In this document: positions 9,359 through 18,782 of the stretch, one piece after another | Position numbering within the stretch: the stretch's first letter is position 1 | Layout of the letters: every line of letters begins with the position of its first letter | NCBI RefSeq assembly: GCF_000447795.1 | Contig: NZ_AUNI01000015.1 | Coordinates: 62,001 to 126,000 of the forward strand | Direction of reading: 5' to 3' | Source: Bacteriovorax sp. Seq25_V | Lineage (GTDB): Bacteria > Bdellovibrionota > Bacteriovoracia > Bacteriovoracales > Bacteriovoracaceae | DNA length: 64,000 nucleotides | Translations under genes and position numbers: made by a program | The notes under the pieces: model-generated | Databases searched by the model: none | Seen by the model: the letters and a program-made list of their open reading frames with translations, nothing else | What the model was told of the DNA's origin: nothing

Positions 9359-10933
9359 TTGTTTTTAAAAAAATTCTCTAAAATTCTAATTCTCCTTTCT
9401 TTAGTGACGGCTACGTACGCTGAAGACTCTGAACTATCAACTTGTCTTGAGTTGAAGAGTTTTTCTTTAGAGAAGGATTTCGGGGAGATTGAGTGTCTTG
9501 GCCAATATCATCACTATAATAGCGAGGCTACATCTCGTTACTATTCTTATACTGACGCAAGAAGGAAGAAGAATTTAAAAATAGGTTCTTTCAATCTTTA
9601 TCAGTCGGGCTCATCGAGAACAGAATATAAAGACTACTCTGTAATTGCAAAAATCATTAATAAATTTGATGTCGTTGGTGCTGTAGAGCTAGTTTCAATT
9701 ATTGGTGTATATAAAGCTCATAATGAATCACTTGTTGATTACTATAAGCAAGAGCTTTCAAACCTTCAGCATGCTATTGATGCGGGTGATGAACAAAAGA
9801 AGTTTGAATTATCGAATAAGTTAAAATTTATTAAGGAACAGTACGAGCTTCCTGGATATGTTAAAATCTTAAAAGAGCTTCGTGAGCTTGACCCAAGCTG
9901 GGCACTTCTTTTAACTCCAAATGAAGAAGGTTCAGAAAATGCTACCATTAAAGAACTTGGTGGTTTTTTCTACCGAGCAAGATATGTAAAGCCGGTAGTT
10001 AATGAGTACTGTGAAGCCGCATATGCTGGTATAGAGGATTCATTCGCTTGTTATCCAAAATTTGATTCAAGCTTTTATGGGAAGGATGTAGCAGATCTTG
10101 TTTCACGTAGACCATTTATGGCTTCTTTTAGAAGTGGGAGCTTCGACTTTACGGGTCTAGCAGTTCACACAATTTATAATGCTCCAAACGATGAAGACTT
10201 CAGAAAAAGACTTACCCAAGCAGCTTTTGGTGTCGACACCTATACAGAGGTTGAGGGATTAAGATCGGATACATATGCAAGATTTGCAGAGTTAACTCAC
10301 GTGGTAGATTTTAGCGAAAAGCTTAGAAAATCATTCACTGAAAAAGATATTATTATCATGGGTGATTTCAATCTTGAGAGTGGAGAGTCTTATTGGTCAA
10401 AATTATTTGCGTCGAATAAGAAATTAGAACTTAAAATTGAAGAACCAACGTCTCTAGCTTTATCTCGTTATAAATCAGATGGATCTGAATCTGGTGGAAC
10501 TTCTCGTAATTTTGATCACTTCATTATTGATAAAGAATATAGTGTTGAGTGTGACGGAAAAGATAGCGCGAAAGCTTATAACTTTCTCGAGAATGAAATT
10601 AGATCTATTATTGATGATAAATTTTTAATTAGATCTGATGAAACTTATACAGACGAGGAAACAAAGCTTGTTATGTATAAGAAGTCAGATGCTGCGGACA
10701 AAATTATGCAGGATCTTGAAGCGAACTATGTAGAAAAAATCTCTGAAATGTACACAGTTAAAAAAGGTGAGATTGTTAAAAGATTTGATACAGAAGAAAA
10801 GCTTGAAGACTTTAGAAGAAAATTATTTGAACCTCAATTATTTGAGCGTTCGTATTATCGCTATATGCAGGAAACGATCAGTGATCATATTCCTGTTTCA
10901 TTAACTTGTTCTAATACTTTTGATAGAGATTAA
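9359..10933 (+). CDS. exported EEP-family nuclease/phosphatase, TTG start
   Basis: Endonuclease/exonuclease/phosphatase (EEP, DNase I-like) fold. Visible motifs are GSFNLYQ near residue 77, a Glu after VGAVE, MGDFNLE with Asp336/Asn338, NFDHF, and a C-terminal SDHIP with Asp509/His510. These are the expected metal and phosphate ligands. The likely substrate is nucleic acid or a phosphoester outside the cytoplasm. I place the start at TTG 9359, not the in-frame TTG at 9347, because GGAG (9349-9352) lies 6 bases upstream of 9359 and the protein then begins with a clean signal peptide (ends ATYA). Long coiled-coil-like inserts near residues 125-170 and 420-480 make it larger than typical EEP enzymes. 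The 3' end overlaps the next, convergent gene by 4 bases. Confidence 0.8.
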   Translation: MFLKKFSKILILLSLVTATYAEDSELSTCLELKSFSLEKDFGEIECLGQYHHYNSEATSRYYSYTDARRKKNLKIGSFNLYQSGSSRTEYKDYSVIAKIINKFDVVGAVELVSIIGVYKAHNESLVDYYKQELSNLQHAIDAGDEQKKFELSNKLKFIKEQYELPGYVKILKELRELDPSWALLLTPNEEGSENATIKELGGFFYRARYVKPVVNEYCEAAYAGIEDSFACYPKFDSSFYGKDVADLVSRRPFMASFRSGSFDFTGLAVHTIYNAPNDEDFRKRLTQAAFGVDTYTEVEGLRSDTYARFAELTHVVDFSEKLRKSFTEKDIIIMGDFNLESGESYWSKLFASNKKLELKIEEPTSLALSRYKSDGSESGGTSRNFDHFIIDKEYSVECDGKDSAKAYNFLENEIRSIIDDKFLIRSDETYTDEETKLVMYKKSDAADKIMQDLEANYVEKISEMYTVKKGEIVKRFDTEEKLEDFRRKLFEPQLFERSYYRYMQETISDHIPVSLTCSNTFDRD

Positions 10934-11184
10934 GCAGAGTAGTTTTTTAAACTATTCTCAGCATCGATAACTGCCCAACCATATTTGGAACCATTTTGAA
11001 TCGGAGAGATACTTTGTATATCTCCTTTAATTGTCATTGTTAAGATGACTTTACGAAGTGCTGCATGAGCCTGCTTTGTGGCCTCATATCTTTCTTTATC
11101 TCCGGCGACTTGATTTCTCTTGAACTTCTTCATCATCTCTTCAAGTCCAGCGCAAACTTCTTCAAGTACATCTTGTTTAATCAT
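10930..11184 (-). CDS. small cytoplasmic hypothetical protein, 84 aa
   Basis: This acidic/basic mixed helical protein begins KQDVLEEVCAGLEEMMKKF and has no signal peptide or membrane segment. No family recognised. The last ~25 residues (KYGWAVIDAENSLKNY) look like a short beta/alpha unit. It stands alone upstream of a ~180-base gap. It is convergent with, and overlaps by 4 bases, the EEP nuclease gene. Confidence 0.65.
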   Translation of the reverse strand: MIKQDVLEEVCAGLEEMMKKFKRNQVAGDKERYEATKQAHAALRKVILTMTIKGDIQSISPIQNGSKYGWAVIDAENSLKNYSA

Positions 11185-11362
11185 CAGTTCTCCAACTAAG
11201 TAACTGCTCTAAAGTGTAGTGTATATCGGGCGTAATGAGATTTACTTAAGTAAAGTTAAGAAAATTTAATCCAAGCTATTGTTTATAAACATTTATTAAT
11301 TGTGTTTATTTAGATCAGTGTAAACAGTGTTCATAAAAATTGTCGTGTTTTATTGGTACTTT

Positions 11363-11390
11363 AAAAAGGGGCCAAGTGTGACCCCTTTTT
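11363..11390. terminator. terminator after metG
   Basis: AAAAAGGGG and CCCCTTTTT form a 9-bp stem with a 10-base loop, 8 bases past the metG stop. On the minus strand the hairpin ends in a U-run, making it the terminator of the leuS-metG unit. It would also work on the plus strand. Confidence 0.88.
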
Positions 11391-11398
11391 CTATAGAT

Positions 11399-12874
11399 TT
11401 AGGCTTCGATTTTTGGGAATAGGGCTACTGGTTCAGTAAGCTTAAATGAAGCTTTCCCAAACTCTAGTGAGTCAATTGTATTCAGTGAACTTCCAATAAA
11501 TGTTAGAGCACTCGCTGCTGTTGTCGGCATAAATGCTTGAAGCATAAAAGTCACGGCCTGCATTCCATAAAGACAGTTATAAACAATGTGTTTAAACTGC
11601 TTTAAATCCTCTTTATGTTTCCATGGCTCTTTATCGTTAACATATTGATTGAGTGAATAAATGAATTCCCAGATTGTCTCGATTGCTTTGTTATGCTCTC
11701 TTTCATCCATAAATGATTTTGCTTTTTTAAATGTTTCAGAGCAGTCGATTTCTTGAGTCACGTCTGTTGCATCAATATTAACGTCTCCAAGAGTCTTCAT
11801 TGAAAGCTTGATAACTCTCATGAGGAGATTTCCATAATCATTTCCAAGCTCAGTGTTATGCTTAGAAACTAATTCTGCCTCAGAGAACTTCCCGTCACTT
11901 GAAGCTGAAATATTTCTAATTAGGTAATATCTAAAAGTATCACATGGATACTTTGCAAGCATATCCATTGGGTCAACAACGTTACCAAGAGACTTACTCA
12001 TTTTCTTTCCATCTTCAGCAAGCACCATACCGTGTACATAAACTTGCTTTGGAAGAGGGAGATCACAAGCTTTTAGGATACATGGCCAAATCACAGAGTG
12101 AAACCATAGAATGTCTTTTCCAATAACGTGCATATCTGCTGGCCAGAATTCTCTTTGTGATTCATTTAGAGCAGAGTAGTAGTTAATGAGTGCATCAAAC
12201 CAAGTGTACATAACAAACTTATTATTTCCTGGTACTTCAACTCCCCATCCCTGATTCGGTCTTGAGATTGAAAGATCCATTAAGTCATCACCTTCAAGAC
12301 GGCTAAGGATTTCGTTATACTTTGTTTTTGGAGTGATGAATGTTGGATTAGCTTTTAGGTAATCAATAATCCATGACTGGAAGCTTGAAAGCTTGAAGAA
12401 GAAACCTTCCTCTTCTTTGATATCAAGTGGCTTGTGGTGCTCTGGGCAGTTTCCATCTGGAGCTTGAGACTCTGTATAGAAAGACTCGCAAGAAAGACAG
12501 TACTTTCCACTGTAGTGACCGTGGTGAATTAATCCCTTGTCTTCAATTTTCTTCCATAGCTCATGACAAACATCATGATGTCTTTTTTCTGTGGTCCTAA
12601 TGAAGTCGTCATATTTAACGTCTGCTTTCTCGCATAATTCTTTAAAGAACACTACGTTTTCATCAACGTAGTTTTGAGTATCTTTACCAGCAGCTTTTGC
12701 TGATTCTATTAGCTTTTGTCCATTCTCATCTGTTCCTGTTAGGTAATGAGTTTGGTAGCCTAGAAGTTTGTACCAACGATTATAACTATCAGTGATAATT
12801 TTCTCATAAGCATGACCAATATGTGGTCTTCCGTTTGGATAATCAATTGCAGTTGTACAATAAAATTTTGTCAT
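11399..12874 (-). CDS. metG: methionine-tRNA ligase
   Basis: Class I aminoacyl-tRNA synthetase that charges tRNA-Met in the cytoplasm. The HIGH signature is HIGH at residues 18-21, and KMSKS is at 291-295 (GKKMSKSLGN). A zinc knuckle is visible as CLSC...CPEH at about 126-146. At 491 residues it is the short form without the C-terminal EMAP/Trbp111-like tRNA-binding domain; several bacterial lineages have this form, so I do not call it truncated. It lies 17 bases downstream of leuS on the same strand and shares its terminator, so the two synthetases form one unit. Confidence 0.97.
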   Translation of the reverse strand: MTKFYCTTAIDYPNGRPHIGHAYEKIITDSYNRWYKLLGYQTHYLTGTDENGQKLIESAKAAGKDTQNYVDENVVFFKELCEKADVKYDDFIRTTEKRHHDVCHELWKKIEDKGLIHHGHYSGKYCLSCESFYTESQAPDGNCPEHHKPLDIKEEEGFFFKLSSFQSWIIDYLKANPTFITPKTKYNEILSRLEGDDLMDLSISRPNQGWGVEVPGNNKFVMYTWFDALINYYSALNESQREFWPADMHVIGKDILWFHSVIWPCILKACDLPLPKQVYVHGMVLAEDGKKMSKSLGNVVDPMDMLAKYPCDTFRYYLIRNISASSDGKFSEAELVSKHNTELGNDYGNLLMRVIKLSMKTLGDVNIDATDVTQEIDCSETFKKAKSFMDEREHNKAIETIWEFIYSLNQYVNDKEPWKHKEDLKQFKHIVYNCLYGMQAVTFMLQAFMPTTAASALTFIGSSLNTIDSLEFGKASFKLTEPVALFPKIEA

Positions 12875-12891
12875 TTATTTAATCCTTATTC

Positions 12892-15297
12892 TTACTTAAC
12901 GACGATGTTACAAATCTTTCCTGGAACGTAAATTTCTTTCACTATATTTCCAGTTAGGTACTTCGCTACTTTTTCATCTTCTTTGGCCAGTTTTAGGAAG
13001 TCATCTTTTGAGATGTCAGCTGGTACATCAAGAGTTGTTCTTGTCTTACCATTAACCTGAACTGCCATTGTGATAAGATCATCTTTTGCAAGAGCTTCAT
13101 CAAATGATGGCCACTGAGCATAAGTAATTGACTCGTTATTACCGTGAATATTCCATAGCTCTTCCGCTGTGTGAGGAGCATATGGTGCAAGGAGTTTAGC
13201 AAAAGTAGTAGCCGTTTCTTTTGAAACTTTCTTCTTACCGATGATCTCGTTATTCATTACCATCATCGCAGAGATACCAGTGTTAAATCTCATATTCTCG
13301 ATATCTTCAGTTACTTTTTTAATTGTCTTGTGAAGAACTTTTAAAACAGCCTCGTCAGTCTCTTTATCACCAGAGATGTTAGCTACGTCACCATAGAAAG
13401 AGAAAGACTTTCTTAGGAAATTGTGAACACCCTTAACTCCATTTGTTTGCCATGGTTTTACTTTTTCAAGTGGACCCATGAACATTTCATAAAGTCTTAA
13501 AGAGTCGGCACCAAACTCATTGACAATATCATCAGGGTTAATAACGTTTCCACGCGATTTACTCATTTTCTCGCCGTCTTCACCAAGAATCATTCCTTGG
13601 TTAACTAGCTTTTGGAATGGTTCTTTAGAGTTTACAAATCCAAGATCAAATAAAACTTTATGCCAGAATCTTGCATAGAGTAGGTGAAGAACGGCGTGCT
13701 CAACACCACCAACGTAAAGGTCAACTGGTAGCCAGTATTTTTCAAGATCTTTATCCCAAGCTTTTTCTTCATTTCTTGGATCGATGAAACGGAGGTAATA
13801 CCAACAGCTTCCTGCCCAGTTAGGCATTGTGTTTGTTTCTCTCTTTGCTTTCTTTCCTGTTTTTGGATCTGTGATGTATAACCACTCATCAATCGTTGCA
13901 AGTGGAGACTCACCAGTTCCAGATGGCTCATACTTTTCAACTTGAGGAAGTGTTACAGGAAGTTCATCTTCATCAAGACATCTTACTGTTCCATCTTCAT
14001 ATTTAATAATTGGGAATGGTTCTCCCCAGTATCTTTGACGTGAGAATAACCAATCTCTTAATTTATAATTTACTTTCTTTGTTCCAAGGTTTTTTTCCTC
14101 AAGCCAAGCGATCATTTTAGAAATTGCTTCAGCTTTACCAAGACCATTCAGGAAGTCGGAGTTAACGTGTTCTCCGTCTCCAGTGAATGCTGCTTCATTA
14201 ACATCTCCACCTTTTAAAACTTCAATAATTGGAAGTTCAAATTTCTTTGCAAATTCCCAGTCTCTCTCATCATGTCCAGGAACGGCCATGATAGCACCAG
14301 TGCCGTAAGAAATGAGAACATAGTCCGCAATCCAAATCGGAGTTTTCTGTCCATTCGCTGGGTTGATAGCGTAGGCACCAGAGAAAACACCAGACTTGTC
14401 TTTGTTAAGGTCTGTTCTTTCAAGATCTGATTTTTTTGCTGTTGCTTCGATATATTCTTTAACTGCCGCTTTGTGTTCGTCAGTTACAATCTTAGAAACA
14501 AGCTCATGCTCTGGCGCGATTACCATATAAGTTGCACCAAAGAGAGTATCTGGTCTTGTCGTAAATACTTCTAAAGAACCGTGACCACCTTCGATTTCGA
14601 AGTTAACAGTTGCACCTTCACTTTTTCCAATCCAATTTCTTTGAAGTTCTTTAATACTTTCTGGCCAATCAAGATCATCAAGGTCTGTTAAGAGTCTTTC
14701 TGCGTACTCAGTAATTTTTAACATCCACTGCTTCATTGGTTTTCTAATTACTGGGTGACCACCAACTTCAGATTTCCCGTCAACAACTTCTTCGTTTGCA
14801 AGAACTGTTTTTAGGTGAGGACACCAGTTAACAGAAATTTCGTCTTCGTATGCAAGACCTTTGTTGTATAGTTGTACAAAAATCCACTGAGTCCATTTGT
14901 AGTAATCTTTATGTGAAGTCGCTAACTCGCGATTCCAGTCATAACTCATTCCAAGAGACTTAAGCTGAGTCTTAAATGTTCCAATATTTTTCTTCGTTGT
15001 TACTTCTGGGTGTGTACCAGTTTTAACTGCATAGTTTTCAGCTGGAAGACCAAAACTATCCCAACCCATTGGATGAAGAACGTTGAAGCCTTTCATTCTC
15101 TTGTAGCGAGACATGATATCAGTAGCAGTGTAACCTTCTGGGTGTCCTACGTGTAGGCCTTGTCCCGATGGAAAAGGGAACATGTCTAGTGCATAAAATT
15201 TTGGTTTGGAGTGATCGTATACATCTGTTTTAAATGTGTCGTTCTCATCCCAAAATTTCTGCCATTTCTTTTCGATTTCGCTGAAGTTGTACTGCAT
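12892..15297 (-). CDS. leuS: leucine-tRNA ligase
   Basis: Class I synthetase for leucine. HVGH is at residues ~49-52, a CP1 editing domain is present in the middle ([13 protein letters not shown] at its start, VPGHDERD later), and KMSKS is in [11 protein letters not shown] near residue 570, followed by the anticodon-binding helices and C-terminal domain. About 801 aa, normal for bacterial LeuRS. Two ATG codons lie in tandem; I choose 15297 over 15300 because the GAGAGG site then sits ~5 bases upstream. It is the first gene of a leuS-metG unit, divergent from the protease-like gene at 15405. Confidence 0.97.
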   Translation of the reverse strand: MQYNFSEIEKKWQKFWDENDTFKTDVYDHSKPKFYALDMFPFPSGQGLHVGHPEGYTATDIMSRYKRMKGFNVLHPMGWDSFGLPAENYAVKTGTHPEVTTKKNIGTFKTQLKSLGMSYDWNRELATSHKDYYKWTQWIFVQLYNKGLAYEDEISVNWCPHLKTVLANEEVVDGKSEVGGHPVIRKPMKQWMLKITEYAERLLTDLDDLDWPESIKELQRNWIGKSEGATVNFEIEGGHGSLEVFTTRPDTLFGATYMVIAPEHELVSKIVTDEHKAAVKEYIEATAKKSDLERTDLNKDKSGVFSGAYAINPANGQKTPIWIADYVLISYGTGAIMAVPGHDERDWEFAKKFELPIIEVLKGGDVNEAAFTGDGEHVNSDFLNGLGKAEAISKMIAWLEEKNLGTKKVNYKLRDWLFSRQRYWGEPFPIIKYEDGTVRCLDEDELPVTLPQVEKYEPSGTGESPLATIDEWLYITDPKTGKKAKRETNTMPNWAGSCWYYLRFIDPRNEEKAWDKDLEKYWLPVDLYVGGVEHAVLHLLYARFWHKVLFDLGFVNSKEPFQKLVNQGMILGEDGEKMSKSRGNVINPDDIVNEFGADSLRLYEMFMGPLEKVKPWQTNGVKGVHNFLRKSFSFYGDVANISGDKETDEAVLKVLHKTIKKVTEDIENMRFNTGISAMMVMNNEIIGKKKVSKETATTFAKLLAPYAPHTAEELWNIHGNNESITYAQWPSFDEALAKDDLITMAVQVNGKTRTTLDVPADISKDDFLKLAKEDEKVAKYLTGNIVKEIYVPGKICNIVVK

Positions 15298-15404
15298 CAT
15301 ATCCTCTCTAAAAAGTCTTTATTTGATCATTGATTTAATTAGAGAGATACTATCAAAACTTAATCTTTTTAAAAAGTTTTAGCTTCATTAATATAGGGGT
15401 ATTT

Positions 15405-17177
15405 GTGAATCTTTTTTATTGCGCAGTGCTAGCGTTTTTTATCTCATTTCAATCTTTTTCGGCCGAGATAAAAATTACTAAGAATATCGGACCATTAGTT
15501 ATCGTTCGTATCGATGGACTCGACTATTTGCTCGATACGGGATCAAACGCAAATTTTATTGATTCAAGTTCTCTCGAGGCGCTATCGACGAAACTTAAGC
15601 GTAAACCAGAGCTAGATAAATTCGTAAATACTTTTGCAGGAAAATCCAAAAGTGAAGGTTATGAGCTTTCTTTGCAAGTGGAAGATTTTAAGTTTGGCGA
15701 TATGGAAACTTATGTGATGGATACCCAGAAGTTCAATGAAAAATTAGACGGAATCAATTGCTGCGCTGGTATTCTAGGGATGCCATTTTTAAAAAAGTAT
15801 CCACTTGAAGTAAATATAATAGAAAAGAAAGTCACTTTCTCTAAAAAGCTTCCAGTAACTAAGGACCTTCAAAAATTTAAAATTAATATTGTTGGAAAAG
15901 ATACAATTACTTTTAAATGCGATAAATTTCTTTATCGTCTTGATACGGGAAGTGAGGTTCCTGTGATTTTCCATCGCCACATTGTCGATAAATATTATCT
16001 TCGAGAGCAAATGTATGAGCAGGGTTTCTCTGGCAGTGGCCTACCATTTTTTGAAGTGCCGAATTTGAGTTGTTCGGGAATAAAGCTTGAAAACATTATA
16101 GGAACTTACTTTTATGGTTCTAGTGGAGCACTTACTCACACAGAAGTTGCAGGCAATGTTGGTGGATTTATTTTAGGAGAACACTATATTTTAAATTTAT
16201 CTAAGAAAGAACTGTATATCGCTAAGAAGCCCATGGTATTTAAGGTTTCGAGCAAAAAGTTCACAGTGAGATTTGAGGAGAAAAATAAACAACCTGGTCA
16301 TTTATCTCTCAACTCTCAAGCGAAAGCTCTTATTGTAAACGCATGTGCTGAAGCCTCTGATATCGAAAGCTGTATAAAGAAAGTGTGTGAAATAGAAAAA
16401 CAAAAAATTTGCACTTTTAAAAGATCGGGAAGTGCCCTAGATGATTTCACAAACTTTTACTTCCCTTTGAAGACGGCTGATTGTTCGTTATCCCGTGTTG
16501 TTAGTGAACTAAGAGAAAGGCCTATTAGGTATAATTTTTGTTGGTTAAAATTATTTGAAGTAAATCATAAGGAAGCCTACGGCGATGATGTTGAGTTATC
16601 TCTCCCAAAATCTTTTGAGTCATTAAAGGATAAAGTTGTTTTAAGACAGATTGAAAATATTGTTCATGTCGCTTCTGATTATTACTGCCTAGCTAAGCAC
16701 AATCGTCTTTTTAATGAAAAGGATTTAAATGCTGCTCTTTTTCCACTTTCAATTCGTGGTATGTCATTTAGCCGAGAAAGTTTAAAAACCTATGGAGATT
16801 GGCTTAAAACTGCCGATGGAAAAAATTGTAACCAAGAACTTATTGATACATATGGTGTTGGTATAAATAAAAAAATAGATAAAAAGTTCACTAAAAATAA
16901 TCTTATTGTTGTAAATCCTTGGACGATCTTGGGGGATGGGACTGATCATTATGACCTGAACTATAGGAAGACTTTGCAACATGAACTTCTACACGCAGTT
17001 TTTTCGACAGATAAGAAAAAGAGGGAGCAGGCGAAAAGTGAATGGAGCGCCCTGTCAGAAAAAGAGCAGGAATCTTTTAAAAAGGCGCACCCATCGTATA
17101 ATTTTGCAGATGAAGACATTTTGCTGAGGGAGTATTTCTCATATAAGTATGAGAGCTCTGAAGCACTAGCTAAATAA
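15405..17177 (+). CDS. exported protein with two DTGS aspartic-protease motifs and a HExxH motif
   Basis: The GTG start follows ATAGGGG and begins a signal peptide (cleavage ~residue 20, FSA-EI). Two retropepsin-like units follow: LDTGSNANF with Asp44 and RLDTGSEVPVIF with Asp180, each with downstream Gly-rich beta sheet (GILGMPFL, GFILGEHY). In a bilobed aspartic protease each lobe gives one Asp, so the two halves could form a complete active site. The C-terminal ~300 residues have several cysteines and end with QHELLHAVF (HELLH at 526-530), a zinc-peptidase-type motif. A two-chemistry protease, or a protease fused to a metal-dependent domain, is inferred. The target may be prey or envelope protein. 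Length 590 aa. Confidence 0.75.
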   Translation: MNLFYCAVLAFFISFQSFSAEIKITKNIGPLVIVRIDGLDYLLDTGSNANFIDSSSLEALSTKLKRKPELDKFVNTFAGKSKSEGYELSLQVEDFKFGDMETYVMDTQKFNEKLDGINCCAGILGMPFLKKYPLEVNIIEKKVTFSKKLPVTKDLQKFKINIVGKDTITFKCDKFLYRLDTGSEVPVIFHRHIVDKYYLREQMYEQGFSGSGLPFFEVPNLSCSGIKLENIIGTYFYGSSGALTHTEVAGNVGGFILGEHYILNLSKKELYIAKKPMVFKVSSKKFTVRFEEKNKQPGHLSLNSQAKALIVNACAEASDIESCIKKVCEIEKQKICTFKRSGSALDDFTNFYFPLKTADCSLSRVVSELRERPIRYNFCWLKLFEVNHKEAYGDDVELSLPKSFESLKDKVVLRQIENIVHVASDYYCLAKHNRLFNEKDLNAALFPLSIRGMSFSRESLKTYGDWLKTADGKNCNQELIDTYGVGINKKIDKKFTKNNLIVVNPWTILGDGTDHYDLNYRKTLQHELLHAVFSTDKKKREQAKSEWSALSEKEQESFKKAHPSYNFADEDILLREYFSYKYESSEALAK

Positions 17178-17279
17178 TGACGCAGGTGGAGACAAAAGTC
17201 TTACCTCTTTTGTTGCCAATTTTAAGGCAAAAGCTTATACTTGGACTTAAATTTTGGCATAATATATTGTGGAGAAGCG

Positions 17280-17780
17280 ATGACACGTCTTGTGATTTTC
17301 TGTCTATTTTTAAGTGGTTTAGCAATCGTTATGAACTTTTCAAGTTATAACGATATCAAATTAGACAGTGATAGATTTAATATGGAAGCAGCAGAGAAAG
17401 CACATGAGGCCCATGTTGAAGAACTAGCTGAATTAGCAAAAATGCACGCGGAAGCGACAACACCAAAAGTTATCTCTGATGATGTCGTTGTTGAAGAAAA
17501 GCCACTAGTAGAACTTGTTACACCTGCTCTTGTTAGAGCTGATAAGCTTTATAAACAGTGTATTGCTTGTCACGGTAAGGGTGGAGAAGGGAAATCAGCG
17601 AATAAAGCGCCAGGTATTGGTGGACAATTTGACTGGTATATTTCAAAACAACTTACTGATATGAGAGATGGTGTAAGAGTTAACCAGCAGATGCTTTCTA
17701 TCGTAAGAAAACTTTCTGATCAAGATATAGCGGATCTATCGGCATATGTTTCTAAACTCCCATGGGGTTATAAAAAATAA
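17280..17780 (+). CDS. c-type cytochrome, class I
   Basis: Electron-carrier protein with one haem-attachment motif CIACH (about residues 94-98) followed by GKGGEGKSANKAPGI, and a distal Met around residue 138 (NQQMLSIV), as in small class I cytochromes of the c553/c4 type. The N-terminus has an uncleaved-looking hydrophobic segment (residues ~3-19), so the protein is probably anchored with the haem domain in the periplasm, joined by an Ala/Glu-rich helix. I place the start at ATG 17280, not the in-frame TTG at 17241, because GGAGAAG lies directly upstream and the hydrophobic segment then starts the protein. A terminator follows. Confidence 0.9.
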   Translation: MTRLVIFCLFLSGLAIVMNFSSYNDIKLDSDRFNMEAAEKAHEAHVEELAELAKMHAEATTPKVISDDVVVEEKPLVELVTPALVRADKLYKQCIACHGKGGEGKSANKAPGIGGQFDWYISKQLTDMRDGVRVNQQMLSIVRKLSDQDIADLSAYVSKLPWGYKK

Positions 17781-17793
17781 TTCAGATAATTAG

Positions 17794-17815
17794 GCCTCCT
17801 CTTGGAGGCTTTTTT
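17794..17815 (+). terminator. intrinsic terminator
   Basis: GCCTCC-TCTT-GGAGGC followed by six T, 13 bases past the cytochrome stop. Classic rho-independent form. Confidence 0.9.
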
Positions 17816-17858
17816 GTTTCTGTAGTATAATGTCCTTATCTTCAATAAGGATGGCATC

Positions 17859-18251
17859 ATGAAAAAATTATTTTTAATTTTAAGTCTTATTACACTGGCT
17901 TCGTGCTCATCAAAGCCCGTGCTCTATCCAAATCAAAAACTCAAAACAGTTGGTAAAGAAAAATCTCAACAGGATATTGATAACTGTATGGCCGAGGCTG
18001 ATACATTTCTTGAATCTGAAAAAGGTAAGAAAATGGTGAAGTCGGCGGGAGCCGGAGCATTTATGGGAGCAGCAATGGGAGCAGTCTCAGGACTTATTTT
18101 TGGTGATGTGAAAAGAGCCGTGACTTCAGGCGCTGCAATTGGTGGTACAGCAGGTGCTGCGGGAGCTGCGATTTCTCCTGATGAATTGAAACAGAGATAT
18201 GTCAACAGATGTCTAGCAAAACAAGGCTACGATGTCATGGGATGGAATTAA
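17859..18251 (+). CDS. lipoprotein with glycine-zipper region
   Basis: Lipobox LASC with the lipidated Cys at residue 16, so it is a membrane-anchored lipoprotein. Residues ~62-110 are Gly/Ala-rich (AGAFMGAAMGAVSGL, GAAIGGTAGAAGAA), the pattern of glycine-zipper helices in envelope lipoproteins. A conserved-looking C-terminal piece follows (RYVNRCLAKQGYDVMGW), like that of other small glycine-zipper lipoproteins. An envelope structural or stress role is the usual inference. Only 3 bases separate it from the gamma-carbonic anhydrase gene, so it probably heads a three-gene operon. Confidence 0.85.
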   Translation: MKKLFLILSLITLASCSSKPVLYPNQKLKTVGKEKSQQDIDNCMAEADTFLESEKGKKMVKSAGAGAFMGAAMGAVSGLIFGDVKRAVTSGAAIGGTAGAAGAAISPDELKQRYVNRCLAKQGYDVMGWN

Positions 18252-18254
18252 TTA

Positions 18255-18782
18255 ATGACTTTATACACGTATAAGAATATCGCACCAAAAATTGAAGACG
18301 GTTGTTTTGTTGCTGACAGTGCAGATGTAATTGGAAAAGTTTTCATGGGAAAAAACTCAAATCTATGGTTCCAAGTTGTAGCTCGTGGAGATGTGAATGA
18401 AATTCATATTGGTGAGAATACAAATATTCAGGACCTATCGATGCTTCATGTGATTGATGAACTACCATTAATTATTGGAAAGAATGTGAGTGTGGGGCAC
18501 AAAGTAACTTTACATGCCTGTACAATCGGTGATGGCTGCCTAATTGGTATGGGGGCTACTGTTCTTGATGGGGCTGAAATCGGAGAGAACTCTTTGGTTG
18601 CTGCGGGTAGTGTAGTTCCACCAGGGAAGAAATACCCGGCAGGAAGTTTTATTATCGGTGCTCCTGCTATTGTTCGCCGTCCGCTGACAAGTGAAGAAAT
18701 TGATCGCTATTCAAATCACTATAAAAGTTATCTAATTACGAAAGAAGAATATCAAAAGGAAGTTAAATGTTTAAATGGCTAA
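18255..18782 (+). CDS. gamma-carbonic anhydrase family protein
   Basis: Left-handed beta-helix hexapeptide protein of the YrdA/PaaY/CaiE group, 175 aa, cytoplasmic trimer in known members. Features seen: ARGDVNEIHIG, QDLSMLHV, GHKVTLHACTIGDGCLIGMGA, with His residues in the positions that bind zinc between subunits, and repeated [LIV]-G-x4 turns. The activity in YrdA-type proteins is uncertain: carbonic anhydrase or acyl transfer. It overlaps the next gene by 16 bases and follows the lipoprotein by 3. Confidence 0.92.
   Translation: MTLYTYKNIAPKIEDGCFVADSADVIGKVFMGKNSNLWFQVVARGDVNEIHIGENTNIQDLSMLHVIDELPLIIGKNVSVGHKVTLHACTIGDGCLIGMGATVLDGAEIGENSLVAAGSVVPPGKKYPAGSFIIGAPAIVRRPLTSEEIDRYSNHYKSYLITKEEYQKEVKCLNG

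Noticed and set aside
11399-12874. MetG as a truncated gene because the C-terminal tRNA-binding domain is absent
   Set aside because: The stop is followed by a proper terminator, and short MetG forms without this domain are normal in several lineages.
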